A stretch of DNA of 64,000 nucleotides from NCBI GenBank assembly GCA_025517465.1, contig JAOPKE010000007.1:1-64000 (forward strand), written 5' to 3'. Shown piece by piece: positions 7,821 through 16,284 of the stretch. The position numbers were made by a program, and so were the translations under genes. Source of the DNA: Halobacteria archaeon HArc-gm2. Lineage in GTDB: Archaea; Halobacteriota; Halobacteria; Halobacteriales; Haloarculaceae. The notes beneath the pieces are model-generated. The model was given only the letters and a program-made list of their open reading frames with translations. It searched no databases and was not told where the DNA came from. Within the stretch, counting starts at the first letter, position 1, and the number at the start of each line of letters is the position of its first letter.

Positions 7821-8600
7821 CTACCGGTCGTCCGTCTGCTCGTCCAGCCATCTCACCAGCGCGTCGCTGACGGCGGCGGACTCCTCGATGAAGCACCAGT
7901 GGCCGCCCTCGACGGCCTGGTACTCCCCGCGTGGCAGGTCCTCGGCCAGCGACTCGCCGGCGCTGGCGGGGACGACGACGTCGTCGACGCCGTGCATGAC
8001 GAGCGTCGGCAGCGTCACCTCGTACAGGGGCGGGGCGTCAAACTCGCGCATCGCGGCGGCCTGGGCGTCCCAGCCGTCGAGAGCGGCGTCGTCTTCCGCC
8101 CGCCACTCGGTGATCTGATCGACGACGTCGGGATAGTCCGCCAGGTCCGCCGCGAAGGCGGCGTCCAGCGACGCTCGCAACGCCTCGGAGTCGTCCGGAG
8201 AGGCCCGCAAGGTGGTGAGCCGGTCGGTGACGGCGTCGCCGCTGGCGGCCGTGCCGAACAGCGTCAGCGAGTTCGCGCGATTGTATCGGTGGGCATAGGC
8301 GAGCGCGACCATCCCGCCGAGGCCGGCGCCGACGAGGTGGACGTCGGCGACCGAGTGGTCCGACAGCACCGCCTCCAGATCGTTGACCAGCGTCGCGACG
8401 TCGTACGGGCCCGGCGGCGCGTCGGAGCGGCCGGTTCCCCGGAGGTCCCAGACGAGCGTCTCGTAGGGGCCGGCCAGCGCGGGCTGTTGCCAGCCCCAGA
8501 GCCAGGCGCCGGCGCCGACGTCGCCGATAAACGCGACCGTCGGGCCGGAGCCGTCGACGTCGTAGTGAAGCCGCGTGCCGTTGCGGTCGACGGAAGGCAT
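7821..8600 (-). CDS. Alpha/beta-hydrolase fold protein lacking the Ser nucleophile
   Basis: This is an alpha/beta-hydrolase of about 259 residues; ATG 8600 (MPSVDRNGTRLHYDVDGSG) gives the standard N-terminus. The fold motifs are clear: LVWDLRGTGRSD (about residues 49-60), a nucleophile elbow at about 89-96, MHGVDDVV with the acid, and VEGGHWCF with the catalytic His. The elbow reads GAGLGG instead of GxSxG, so residue 93 is Gly where the nucleophile Ser should be. The His and Asp are intact. It may be a pseudo-enzyme, a ligand-binding protein or use another nucleophile. It is divergent from the antiporter gene. Confidence 0.88.
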   Translation of the reverse strand: MPSVDRNGTRLHYDVDGSGPTVAFIGDVGAGAWLWGWQQPALAGPYETLVWDLRGTGRSDAPPGPYDVATLVNDLEAVLSDHSVADVHLVGAGLGGMVALAYAHRYNRANSLTLFGTAASGDAVTDRLTTLRASPDDSEALRASLDAAFAADLADYPDVVDQITEWRAEDDAALDGWDAQAAAMREFDAPPLYEVTLPTLVMHGVDDVVVPASAGESLAEDLPRGEYQAVEGGHWCFIEESAAVSDALVRWLDEQTDDR

Positions 8601-8697
8601 CGGCGGTGCTACGCCGTCGCCGTTGAAGGGGCTTTCCCGTCGCGGCCGTCGCAGGGCGCAGGAGCTATACAGACACGGGCTGATCGTACGGACGACT

Positions 8698-10563
8698 GTG
8701 TCTGGCGCAGGGACTCTCATCGGCGCCGTCGTGCTCATCATGGCCGTGGGCGTCGGTTCACAACTGCTCGCCGACTGGCTAGAGATCCCGAGCGTGGTCT
8801 TTCTGCTGTTCGCCGGCGTCGTCGTCGGTCCCGAGGCGCTCGGTCTCGTCAGTCCCGACCTGTTCGGCGACACGGCCCTCCAGGCCATCGTCGGCCTCAG
8901 CGTCGGGATCATCGTCTTCGAGGGGGCCTTCCACCTCTCGTTCGACCGGATTCGCGAGGCGCCACGGGAGGCGTTCCGCCTCGTGACCGTCGGCGCGCTC
9001 GTCTCGCTGCTGGGGACGGCCGCCGCGGTGTACCTCGTGTTCGACACCTCGCTCGACATCGCCTTCCTCGTTGGATCGCTACTGGTCGCGACCGGCCCGA
9101 CCGTCATCACGCCCATCATGGACGTCGTCCCGGTCCGCGAGCGGGTCGCGGCCGCACTGGAAACGGAGGGGATCTTCAACGACGTCACCGCCGCCATCCT
9201 CGCCGTCGCCACCTTCGAGTTCGTCGGCTCCGATGGCGAGACGCCGCTGGTCGTCCTGCAGGCCTTCGGCGTCCGCCTCGCGCTCGGAATCGCCGTCGGG
9301 GTGGCCGTCGGCTTCGCGCTCGCGGGCCTCCTCCGGTTGAGCTACCTCTCGGAGGACAACGCCCCGCGAAACGCCCGGCTGGTCGTCCTCGTCGGTGCGC
9401 TGGCGGCCTATGGCATCGCCGAGACGACGCTCTCGGAGGCGGGCATCGCCGCGGCCGCCGTCGCCGGCATCACGCTGGGGAACCTCGACGTCCCCTACGA
9501 GGACGTCGTCACCGAGTTCAAGGGCGACGTGACGCTGCTGGTGCTCTCGTTCGTCTTCGTCGTGCTCGCGGCGCTGCTCTCGCTCGACGAACTCGCCGCG
9601 CTGGGCTTTCGCGGCCTGGCCGTCGTCCTCGCCGTCGTCCTCCTGATCCGGCCGGTCGGCGTGTTCCTCTCGACCGTCGGCGGCCGACTCACGGCGCGCG
9701 AACGCGTCTTCGTCGGCGCCGTGGGGCCGCGCGGCATCGTGCCGGCCAGCGTCGCCACCCTCTTCGCCATCGAACTCCGGCCGGACGACCCGCAGGCGGC
9801 ATCGATTCTCGTCGGGACCGTCTTCCTCGTCATCTTCGCGACCGTGTTGTTTCAAGGGGGACTGGCCCGTCACATCGCCCAGCGACTGGACGTCATTCCA
9901 ATGCACACGCTCGTCGTCGGCGCCGGCCGGGTCGGCCGCGAACTCGCGGCTCGCTTCGAGTCCCGCGGCGAGGACGTCGTCCTCGTCGACAGCGACAGCG
10001 CCGCCGTCGAGCAGGTGCGAAACGACGGGTTCCGCGTGGTCCACGGCGACGCCACCGACGCGGACGTCCTCCGAAACGCCCGCGCCGAGGACGCTCGCGT
10101 CGTCGCCACTGCGACCGCCGACGACGACGTGAACCTGCTGGTCTCCCAGCTCGCCAAGAACCGGTTCGACGTCGAGACGGTCGTCGCGCGCGCGAACCGG
10201 CCCGAGAACGTCGCCGCCTTCGAGGACCTCGACGTGGAGACCATCTCCGCGGGCTTCGCCGTCGCCGACGCGATGGACGACGCCATCGAACGCCCCGCGC
10301 TGGCCCACTGGCTCGCCGACGAGACGCGCAGCGGCGACGTCCTCGAAGTCGAACTCACCGCCCCCGACGCCGACACCGGCGACCTCACCATCGAGTCGCT
10401 GGCGGGGGACCTCCCCGCCGGCTGTCTCGTCGTCATGGTCAGCCGCGACGGCGACGACCGGGTTCCCGACCCCGACACGTCGCTCCAGCGCGGCGATCAC
10501 CTCACGCTCGTCTGCCAGGAGAACGAGGCGATGCGCGAGGCCGTCGAGCGCATCCGCGGCTGA
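8698..10563 (+). CDS. CPA1-type Na+/H+ antiporter with TrkA regulatory tail
   Basis: This protein has about 621 residues from GTG 8698; the earlier ATG at 8575 would overlap the divergent hydrolase gene. Residues 1-400 form about 12 membrane segments of the NhaP/CPA1 family, with ATGPTVITPI and EGIFND as the ion-site motifs. Next comes a TrkA-N (RCK) nucleotide-binding domain starting VVGAGRVGRELA and continuing VVHGDATD. The C-terminal TrkA-C domain includes LPAGCLVVMVSRDGD and LQRGDHLTLVC. It should exchange Na+ or K+ for H+ across the membrane, gated by a bound nucleotide. Ion choice is not visible. Confidence 0.92.
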   Translation: MSGAGTLIGAVVLIMAVGVGSQLLADWLEIPSVVFLLFAGVVVGPEALGLVSPDLFGDTALQAIVGLSVGIIVFEGAFHLSFDRIREAPREAFRLVTVGALVSLLGTAAAVYLVFDTSLDIAFLVGSLLVATGPTVITPIMDVVPVRERVAAALETEGIFNDVTAAILAVATFEFVGSDGETPLVVLQAFGVRLALGIAVGVAVGFALAGLLRLSYLSEDNAPRNARLVVLVGALAAYGIAETTLSEAGIAAAAVAGITLGNLDVPYEDVVTEFKGDVTLLVLSFVFVVLAALLSLDELAALGFRGLAVVLAVVLLIRPVGVFLSTVGGRLTARERVFVGAVGPRGIVPASVATLFAIELRPDDPQAASILVGTVFLVIFATVLFQGGLARHIAQRLDVIPMHTLVVGAGRVGRELAARFESRGEDVVLVDSDSAAVEQVRNDGFRVVHGDATDADVLRNARAEDARVVATATADDDVNLLVSQLAKNRFDVETVVARANRPENVAAFEDLDVETISAGFAVADAMDDAIERPALAHWLADETRSGDVLEVELTAPDADTGDLTIESLAGDLPAGCLVVMVSRDGDDRVPDPDTSLQRGDHLTLVCQENEAMREAVERIRG

Positions 10564-10654
10564 CCGGAACTGGCGATCGAGAAACCGTCGGAGGTCGGAG
10601 ATTACCGCGACCGGGTCGTGCGCATCGAGAAGAGCGCGAACCCGCCTGCCAGGA

Positions 10655-10774
10655 TCAGGACGCGTCGACGACGTCGGATATCGGTAGGTAGGGGTCGCCG
10701 AACAGCCCGATCGCGCCGAGGGCAAGCGCGGCCGTGCCCGGGACGGGCCGGTCGCGGACTGCTCGGCAGATCAT
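10655..10774 (-). CDS. Possible translationally coupled small protein (39 aa)
   Basis: An ORF of 39 codons begins at an ATG that overlaps the TGA stop of the preceding gene (ATGA), the usual sign of translational coupling. The peptide has one moderately hydrophobic stretch (TAALALGAIGLFG) after a basic N-terminus. It would be the fourth gene of the htpX-pspAB operon. Support is only positional; it could be chance. Confidence 0.35.
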   Translation of the reverse strand: MICRAVRDRPVPGTAALALGAIGLFGDPYLPISDVVDAS

Positions 10775-11085
10775 TCGGACTTGCAGGCGAGCCCGTCGAG
10801 CTGCCCGACGACGGACGAGGCCAGCGACCGGTTCTCGTCCGGGTTCGCCGCCACTTCGAACTCGTCGAGGTCGGTTCGTGGGACCCGGTGGACCTCGCCG
10901 GTGTGGACCCGCCGGCCGTCGGCGTCGGCGACTCGGAGGAGCGTGACGGCGTTCTCTGGCGTTCCGACGACGCGATAGACGCCCGGTGGGAGAGAGCGGT
11001 CGGCGTCGACCGGGCCGTCACCGGACGGGCGAACGTGGTCGGAGACGGCGACGCCGTCCCCGACTGCGTCGGCGCTCGCCGCCAT
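10771..11085 (-). CDS. Conserved hypothetical protein downstream of pspAB (104 aa)
   Basis: It begins with an ATG 2 bp after the pspAB stop codon, so it is very probably cotranscribed and coupled. The N-terminal 30 residues are Ala/Asp-rich and look disordered. Residues 32-100 form an alternating beta pattern (PGVYRVVGTPENAVTLLRVADADGR, here named by its ends PGVYRVVG and LLRVADAD) and end with GQLDGL. There is no membrane segment. It looks like a small beta-barrel protein of the envelope-stress operon, but I do not recognise a family. Confidence 0.75.
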   Translation of the reverse strand: MAASADAVGDGVAVSDHVRPSGDGPVDADRSLPPGVYRVVGTPENAVTLLRVADADGRRVHTGEVHRVPRTDLDEFEVAANPDENRSLASSVVGQLDGLACKSE

Positions 11086-11087
11086 CC

Positions 11088-11705
11088 TCACTCCCAGGGG
11101 TGGAACCCGCGCCGGTCGGGCCACAGCGCGTACCAGTAGTCCTTCTCTTTCTCGACGGAGAGCTCGCCGTCGAGGTTGCTCTCCAGTTTGAACTCGGCGC
11201 CGGAGTCGCGCTCGTGGTCGTCGTGGGGCTCGGGGACGAACGGGTAGTAGGCGCCGCGGCGGAAGGAGTACACCCAGTAGCCCACCAGGCCGTCGTGGTC
11301 TCGCTCGAAGGCGAAGACGGCCGCGAGCAGCCGGGAGCCGTAGCGGGCCTCGATCAGCGTGTCGGCGGCGAAGTGGATAGAGGTGACCAGGTCCTCGAAC
11401 TCCTCGTCGTGGAGGACGATCCACTGGTAGCCGTGGTCGTCGGTAGTGAACTCCGCGGTGGTGCCCGTCTCGACCTCGCCGGCGTCGAGGATGGCCTCCA
11501 CCTCGTCCATGGCGTCACGGAAGTCGGTGTTGTCCACGTCGGCGAAACACAGCGCGGCGTCGCCGGTCGGCGCGTAGCCCAGTTCGGCCTCCATTGTCAG
11601 GTAGGCCGTCGACATCCCGAACAGGTCGTCGGGGTCGGCGTCGCGGGTGGCGTCGGCCTCGGCCTTGATGCCGAGGACGCTCTTGAGGCCGTCCAACAGT
11701 CCCAT
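11088..11705 (-). CDS. pspAB: PspA-associated protein PspAB
   Basis: This 205-residue protein begins MGLLDGLKSVLGIK. It matches, from memory, the haloarchaeal PspAB family that occurs next to HtpX. The middle has paired beta strands (GYQWIVLHDEEFEDLV, ARYGSRLLAAVF) and the C-terminus the aromatic cluster YWVYSFRRGAYYPFVP and DYWYALWP. It lacks membrane spans and is probably cytoplasmic, linked to the phage-shock-like envelope stress response. It is encoded 87 bp after htpX and 2 bp before the next gene. Confidence 0.85.
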   Translation of the reverse strand: MGLLDGLKSVLGIKAEADATRDADPDDLFGMSTAYLTMEAELGYAPTGDAALCFADVDNTDFRDAMDEVEAILDAGEVETGTTAEFTTDDHGYQWIVLHDEEFEDLVTSIHFAADTLIEARYGSRLLAAVFAFERDHDGLVGYWVYSFRRGAYYPFVPEPHDDHERDSGAEFKLESNLDGELSVEKEKDYWYALWPDRRGFHPWE

Positions 11706-11792
11706 GTCCCGACTGTGGGGTGCCTGCGATAAGGTGGTTTCCGTCCCGGACCGTCGGGGTCGAGTGACGGACGGCGGTGAGCGACTGCTGAC

Positions 11793-12662
11793 TTAGAACC
11801 CTTCGAGTTCCCGTTCCAGGTCGCGCAGGCGCTCGACGCGCTTCTCCGTCGAGGGGTGGGTGCTGAACAGCTTGCCGACGACGCCGGACTTGATGGGGAT
11901 GATGAAGAACGCGTTCATCTCGGCCTGGTCGCGCATGTCCTCCTTCGGGACCTTGTCCATCCGGCCGGATATCTTCATCAGCGCCGAGGCCAGCGCGGCG
12001 GGCTTGCCGGTGATGGTCGCGCCGCCGCGGTCGGCGGCGAACTCCCGGTACCGGGAGAGCGCCCGGATCAGCAGGAAGGAGATGATCCACACCACGAGCG
12101 AGGCGAGGATGGCGACGATGACGCCACCGCCGCCCTGTCGGCGATTGCCGCCGCCGAAGAAGGCGCCCCAGCGGACGACCATGAACGCGATGGTCGAGAG
12201 GAACGAGGCGATGGTCATCACCATCACGTCACGGTTCTTGATGTGGGCGAGTTCGTGGGCGAGCACCCCTTCGAGTTCGTCCTGGTCGAGCGTGTCCATG
12301 ATGCCCGTCGTCACGGCGACGGCGCTGCTCTTCTTCGAGCGGCCCGTCGCGAAGGCGTTGGGCACGCGCGAGTCGGCCACCGCTATCTTCGGCTTGGGCA
12401 GGTCCGCCTGCTGGGAGAGCCGTTCGACCGTCCGGTGGAGCTCCGGGTACTCGGACTCGTCGACGGTCTTCGCGCCCATGGAGTACAGCGCGAGCTTGTC
12501 GCTGAAGAAGAACTGGGCGAGGAGGAAGATCGCCATCATCGGGAGCATCCAGAAGATCGAGTACTCCCAGAGGACGGCGACGAAGACGATGTAGAGGGCG
12601 AACAGCAGGAACATCGTCACCACCATCCGGGCGCGGAGTCCCCAGTCAGTTTTCCACTGCAT
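11793..12662 (-). CDS. htpX: HtpX membrane zinc metalloprotease
   Basis: This M48-family protease has 289 residues. Two N-terminal membrane segments (residues 10-60) precede the NAFATGRSKKSSAVAVTTGI motif region. The zinc site HELAH follows (GVLAHELAHIKNRDVMV, about residue 143), then two more membrane segments and the third zinc ligand region AADRGGA. HtpX degrades damaged membrane proteins with its catalytic site facing the cytoplasm. It is the first gene of an htpX-pspAB-104aa operon. The start ATG 12662 gives MQWKTDWGLRARM, typical of haloarchaeal HtpX. Confidence 0.95.
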   Translation of the reverse strand: MQWKTDWGLRARMVVTMFLLFALYIVFVAVLWEYSIFWMLPMMAIFLLAQFFFSDKLALYSMGAKTVDESEYPELHRTVERLSQQADLPKPKIAVADSRVPNAFATGRSKKSSAVAVTTGIMDTLDQDELEGVLAHELAHIKNRDVMVMTIASFLSTIAFMVVRWGAFFGGGNRRQGGGGVIVAILASLVVWIISFLLIRALSRYREFAADRGGATITGKPAALASALMKISGRMDKVPKEDMRDQAEMNAFFIIPIKSGVVGKLFSTHPSTEKRVERLRDLERELEGF

Positions 12663-12700
12663 ATGGGGGCCATACGTACTGAAACGGGTAAAGGCGTTCG

Positions 12701-14659
12701 TTAGTCGTTGACGCTCTCGAGGCGGTCGCTCACGGCTAGCTGGCCCGTTCCAGTGAGTTCCGTGGCGGCGTCGGCCGACCGGACGAGTTCCTTGGCGGCC
12801 AGGGATTGCAGCGCCGCGGCGAGCTCCTGCCCGGTCAGGTCCAGCAGCGAGCCCAGATCCGGCGTGCCGTCGGTGGAGTACAGCGCGACCATCACCATCT
12901 TCTCGGCGTCGGAGAGCCGGATCCCGCGGACCGTCGCCAGCGTCTGGTGGTACTCCCGGCGGACGTAGCGCCAGACCAGGCGGCGCAGGCGGTCGTCTGC
13001 GGCGGTGACGACCGTCGTCACCGGTCGATTGTCCGTGACCCTGCGAAGCTGGATGGCCGGCCGGCTCTCGCCGTCGAAACTCCGTTCGATGCGTTCGACG
13101 TCGACCACGTCCGCGAGGTCGAAGGCGAGGCGCGCCGCGTCCCCGGCCTCGTCGGTGAACGCGACGCCGTGGGGTCGGACGTACAGCACCATCTCCGCCG
13201 GGTCGGCGTCGGTGACCCGCCCGCCCTCCCGGGCCGGGTCGACGACCGTCATCGGGGTGACGTTGAGGAGGATGCGGTACAGCGCCGACGCCATGTCCCG
13301 GCGCTGGACGGGCGGGAGCTGGATGCTGACGGCGAGTTCGTCGCGGCCCGACGGCCGGTGGCCGACGGTGACTGCGTGAGGGAACGAGGCACTCAGGCGA
13401 CCGGGGACGTCGTCGATGCGGACGTCCCAGACGTCGTCGAGGGGGACCAGCAGGTGGGGCGCGTCGGCGTCCTCTGCCCCCTTCTCCTCGCTCCAGAGGA
13501 CGAACAGCTCTTCCTGGCCGAGGATGACCCGGCCGGGAATCTCGCGGCCGCCACAGAGTCCGTCGGCGGCGACGCGGGTCGAGAAGTCCGCGACGACCGG
13601 CTGGGTGACGACGTCGCGGGCGCAGGTCACGTCGGGCGCCGTCGCCTGGCCACCGCTCGTTGCGGACGGATCGTCGGGTAGGCCAGCGCGACCGCGGTCA
13701 GCACCTGCGACCGCCGACGCCCCGTCCGCTCGGATCGCGTTCTCGCTCGCGTCGGCAGCACTCGGACCCTCCGCCCACGATCCGGCGTCGGTCCGCCTGT
13801 TCGGACCACCCGCCGCGGCGTGGTCGGCCGGGTCGTAGTCCACGGACGCCGGCAGGTCGGTCGGCCGGGGGACACGCTCGGGTGCGTCGGTCGCGGTCGC
13901 TCGCTCGGCCAGCGCGTCGGCGTCGGCGGCTGCGACGTCGAACGGCTCGGACTCGTAGGCCTCGGTACCGCAGGCGGCCGGGAACGTCGATTCCGGGTCG
14001 GCGCTGCCGTCGACCCCAGCCAGGCGGGCCATCCGGGTCGTCACGTCGGACTCGCCGTCGGCGGCGTAGGGTTCGACCTGTGCCTCCTCGACGCCGAGGA
14101 CGGTCGCGGTGCCGTCGGCTTCCAGCCCCAGATCGGACAGAAAGTCGGCCGTCGTGGCGGCGAGTAGCCCCGGCGTGAGGTCGTCGGGCTCGATTCCGTC
14201 CGCGGCCTCGCCGGCGGCCCGGAGGAGTTCGCTGGCGTCGTCGGGCAGCAAATCCAGCAGGTACCGGTCGGCCGTCGCCAGCAGCGCCGCGCTGATCCGC
14301 CGTGACCAGCCGAACGGAACGGTCCGCGGTGCCCGGTCGGGCGACGGCGACCAGCACTCCTCGTAGAGCACCTCGCGGATCGGGTCCGTGTGCTCCCGGC
14401 GGCGGCGAGCCAGTTCCCAGCACCCCGCGCAGGCACAGGGGTCCTTCTCCGGGACCCGTATCTCGGCGCGCTCCCAGTCGATCCACCCCTCGTTGCAGTG
14501 CAGCGCCTCCTCGAGGGTAAGTCCCAGCCGGCCGGTCAGCAGGACCAGCGTCGCGGCACGGCTCCGCTCGACGTCCGACTCGAGCCCCAGCGCACCCCTG
14601 TACAGCCGCTCGAACGACCCCGGATCGAGCGTCTCCCCCGGGTCCACCCAGTCGTGCAT
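12701..14659 (-). CDS. Fusion: inactive tyrosine-recombinase-like domain plus CheF domain
   Basis: This protein of about 652 residues has an unusual make-up. Residues 15-200 follow the pattern of haloarchaeal phage-type integrases (LLTGRLGLTLEEALH, WIDWERAEIRVP, DPCACAGCW, LTPGLLAATTADF). However, the first catalytic Arg position is Thr in GLTLEEA and the HxxR motif is replaced by PGLLAAT, so strand cleavage is not expected. A disordered Ala/Asp/Ser-rich linker fills about 200-360. The remainder resembles CheF, the archaeal adaptor between chemotaxis proteins and the archaellum: VVADFSTRV, PAREGGRVTDADP, LSDAEKMVMVALYS and the closing LESVND. ATG 14659 is preferred over GTG 14662. No chemotaxis gene is nearby. 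Confidence 0.85.
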   Translation of the reverse strand: MHDWVDPGETLDPGSFERLYRGALGLESDVERSRAATLVLLTGRLGLTLEEALHCNEGWIDWERAEIRVPEKDPCACAGCWELARRRREHTDPIREVLYEECWSPSPDRAPRTVPFGWSRRISAALLATADRYLLDLLPDDASELLRAAGEAADGIEPDDLTPGLLAATTADFLSDLGLEADGTATVLGVEEAQVEPYAADGESDVTTRMARLAGVDGSADPESTFPAACGTEAYESEPFDVAAADADALAERATATDAPERVPRPTDLPASVDYDPADHAAAGGPNRRTDAGSWAEGPSAADASENAIRADGASAVAGADRGRAGLPDDPSATSGGQATAPDVTCARDVVTQPVVADFSTRVAADGLCGGREIPGRVILGQEELFVLWSEEKGAEDADAPHLLVPLDDVWDVRIDDVPGRLSASFPHAVTVGHRPSGRDELAVSIQLPPVQRRDMASALYRILLNVTPMTVVDPAREGGRVTDADPAEMVLYVRPHGVAFTDEAGDAARLAFDLADVVDVERIERSFDGESRPAIQLRRVTDNRPVTTVVTAADDRLRRLVWRYVRREYHQTLATVRGIRLSDAEKMVMVALYSTDGTPDLGSLLDLTGQELAAALQSLAAKELVRSADAATELTGTGQLAVSDRLESVND

Positions 14660-14754
14660 CACTTGCTATCGTCGATCATGCTATATGAAACGTGGCGACT
14701 GTTCGCACGAGTGATACTGGGATTTATCGGTGTTCTCCCCCTTGGAACGGATAG

Positions 14755-15633
14755 ATGTCTACCGTACTCGTCACCGGCGGTCTCGGTGGCTCGGGACGAT
14801 GGATCGTCGACCGACTCGCTACGGAGTGGGACGAGGTGGTCTGCGTCGACCGGGTCCGCGGCGAGAGCGGCCACCACAACGTGGACGTCCGCCAGGCCGA
14901 CCTGACCGACCGCGGCGAGGTGTTCGATCTGATAACGGCGTTCGACCCCGACGCGCTCGTCCACTGGGGCGCCATCCCCCACCCCGAGGGCCACGCCGGC
15001 GGCACCGTCTTCGAGAACAACGTCGTCTCGGCGTACAACGTACTCGACGCGGCCGGCCGCGTCGGCGCCGACGTCGTCTGGGCCTCCTCCGAGAGCGCCT
15101 ACGGCTTCCCCTTCGCCGACGAGACGCCCTTGCCTGACTACCTCCCCGTCGACGAGGCCCATCCGATGCGGCCCGAAGACCCCTACGGCACCTCCAAGGT
15201 CGTCGGCGAGGAGGTCGCCGAGATGGTCGTCCGCCAGTACGACGTCTCCGTCGTCTCCATTCGCCCCTCGTGGATCCAGTACCCCGGCGACTACGAGTGC
15301 AAGAACTTCGACCCAAGCGACGGCGGCGTCGGCAACTTCTGGAGCTACGTCGACGTCCGCGACATCGCGAGCGCCGTCAGCGCCGCGCTGGACGCCGATC
15401 TCGACGGGCACGAACCCCTCCTCGTGGCCGCGGACGAGAACTACGGCGGCGATCCGACCGTGGACCTGTTCGAGGACTGGTTCGGCGAGGTCCCCGACGA
15501 CGTGGACCTGGACGGCGAGGAGTCGGGCATGTCGAACGCGCGAGCGACGGAACTGCTGGACTGGGCCCCCGAACACACCTGGCGCGAAGCCCAGGACGAG
15601 GACGTCGAGGGGCCGGACGTGCGGGCGCTGTAG
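14755..15633 (+). CDS. NAD-dependent epimerase/dehydratase (extended SDR)
   Basis: This nucleotide-sugar epimerase-type protein has 292 residues. The NAD-binding motif is VLVTGGLGGSGRWIV at the N-terminus, followed by DVRQADLTD. The catalytic YGTSK (DPYGTSKVVGE) and an upstream Ser pair (WASSESAYG) complete the SDR triad. SIRPSWI is the post-catalytic family motif. The length and motif pattern fit the UDP-glucose 4-epimerase-like haloarchaeal group, but the substrate cannot be told from the sequence. A TATA-like GATTTATCG lies about 30 bp upstream, implying an almost leaderless mRNA. It is divergent from the CheF fusion gene. Confidence 0.9.
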   Translation: MSTVLVTGGLGGSGRWIVDRLATEWDEVVCVDRVRGESGHHNVDVRQADLTDRGEVFDLITAFDPDALVHWGAIPHPEGHAGGTVFENNVVSAYNVLDAAGRVGADVVWASSESAYGFPFADETPLPDYLPVDEAHPMRPEDPYGTSKVVGEEVAEMVVRQYDVSVVSIRPSWIQYPGDYECKNFDPSDGGVGNFWSYVDVRDIASAVSAALDADLDGHEPLLVAADENYGGDPTVDLFEDWFGEVPDDVDLDGEESGMSNARATELLDWAPEHTWREAQDEDVEGPDVRAL

Positions 15634-15727
15634 GGTCACTCCTCCGTCTTCTCGCATCCCCCGTCCTCTCGTGGTGCTGCGCCGTCGGCCACCCAACGCA
15701 CTTGCGTCCCGCGGTCCAAGGGACCGT

Positions 15728-16237
15728 ATGGCACACTCCAGTTCGACGCCCGGTAGCGGTGGATTCGACCGTCGAGACCTCCTGTGGGCGGCGGGCGCCA
15801 TCGTCCTCGTCAACGCGCTCGGCGGGGCCCCGGCCCTCCTGGCCGGTCCCGACTCGGCGTGGTTCGCCGCGCTCGACAAGCCCGCCATCTACCCGCCGGG
15901 CTGGCTCTTCGGCGTCGTCTGGACGACGCTGTTCACGCTGATGGGCATCGCAGTGTATCTGGTGGCTCGACGCGGCCTCGGCTCGCGGCCCGTGCGAGTC
16001 GCGCTCGGCGCCTTCGCGCTGCAGTTCGCGTTCAACCTCACCTGGACGCCCGTCTTCTTCGGCGCCCAGGATCTGCTCGCCGCCCTGGGGATCATCGTCG
16101 TCCTCGACGTGCTCGTTGCCGTGACCATCTGGGCGTTCGCCCGGGTGGACCGGCGGGCCGCCGCGCTGCTGGTGCCCTACCTGTTGTGGGCCCTGTTCGC
16201 GACGCTCTTGAACTACCGCTTCTGGGCGCTGAACTGA
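15728..16237 (+). CDS. tspO: TspO/MBR family membrane protein
   Basis: This protein of about 169 residues has five membrane helices. The family signatures are present: LDKPAIYPPGWLFGVVWT with the PxxW motif, LQFAFNLTWTPVFFG in helix 3, and the closing LNYRFWALN. TspO binds porphyrins, in other organisms also cholesterol or drugs, and is linked to tetrapyrrole and redox control. ATG 15728 was chosen because the longer frame adds a basic, non-conserved leader. The 13-residue Ser/Gly-rich start before the first helix is a little longer than usual. Confidence 0.9.
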   Translation: MAHSSSTPGSGGFDRRDLLWAAGAIVLVNALGGAPALLAGPDSAWFAALDKPAIYPPGWLFGVVWTTLFTLMGIAVYLVARRGLGSRPVRVALGAFALQFAFNLTWTPVFFGAQDLLAALGIIVVLDVLVAVTIWAFARVDRRAAALLVPYLLWALFATLLNYRFWALN

Positions 16238-16284
16238 GAACTCCCTCCAGAAACCGGAGAACCGCCCTCCGTCGAAAGAACCGC

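Noticed and set aside
7470-10691. A 1073-codon open frame on the plus strand across several genes
   Set aside because: It is antisense to the amidotransferase and hydrolase genes and out of frame with the antiporter, Arg/Gly-rich, with no domain. High GC content removes stop codons from many shadow frames here.
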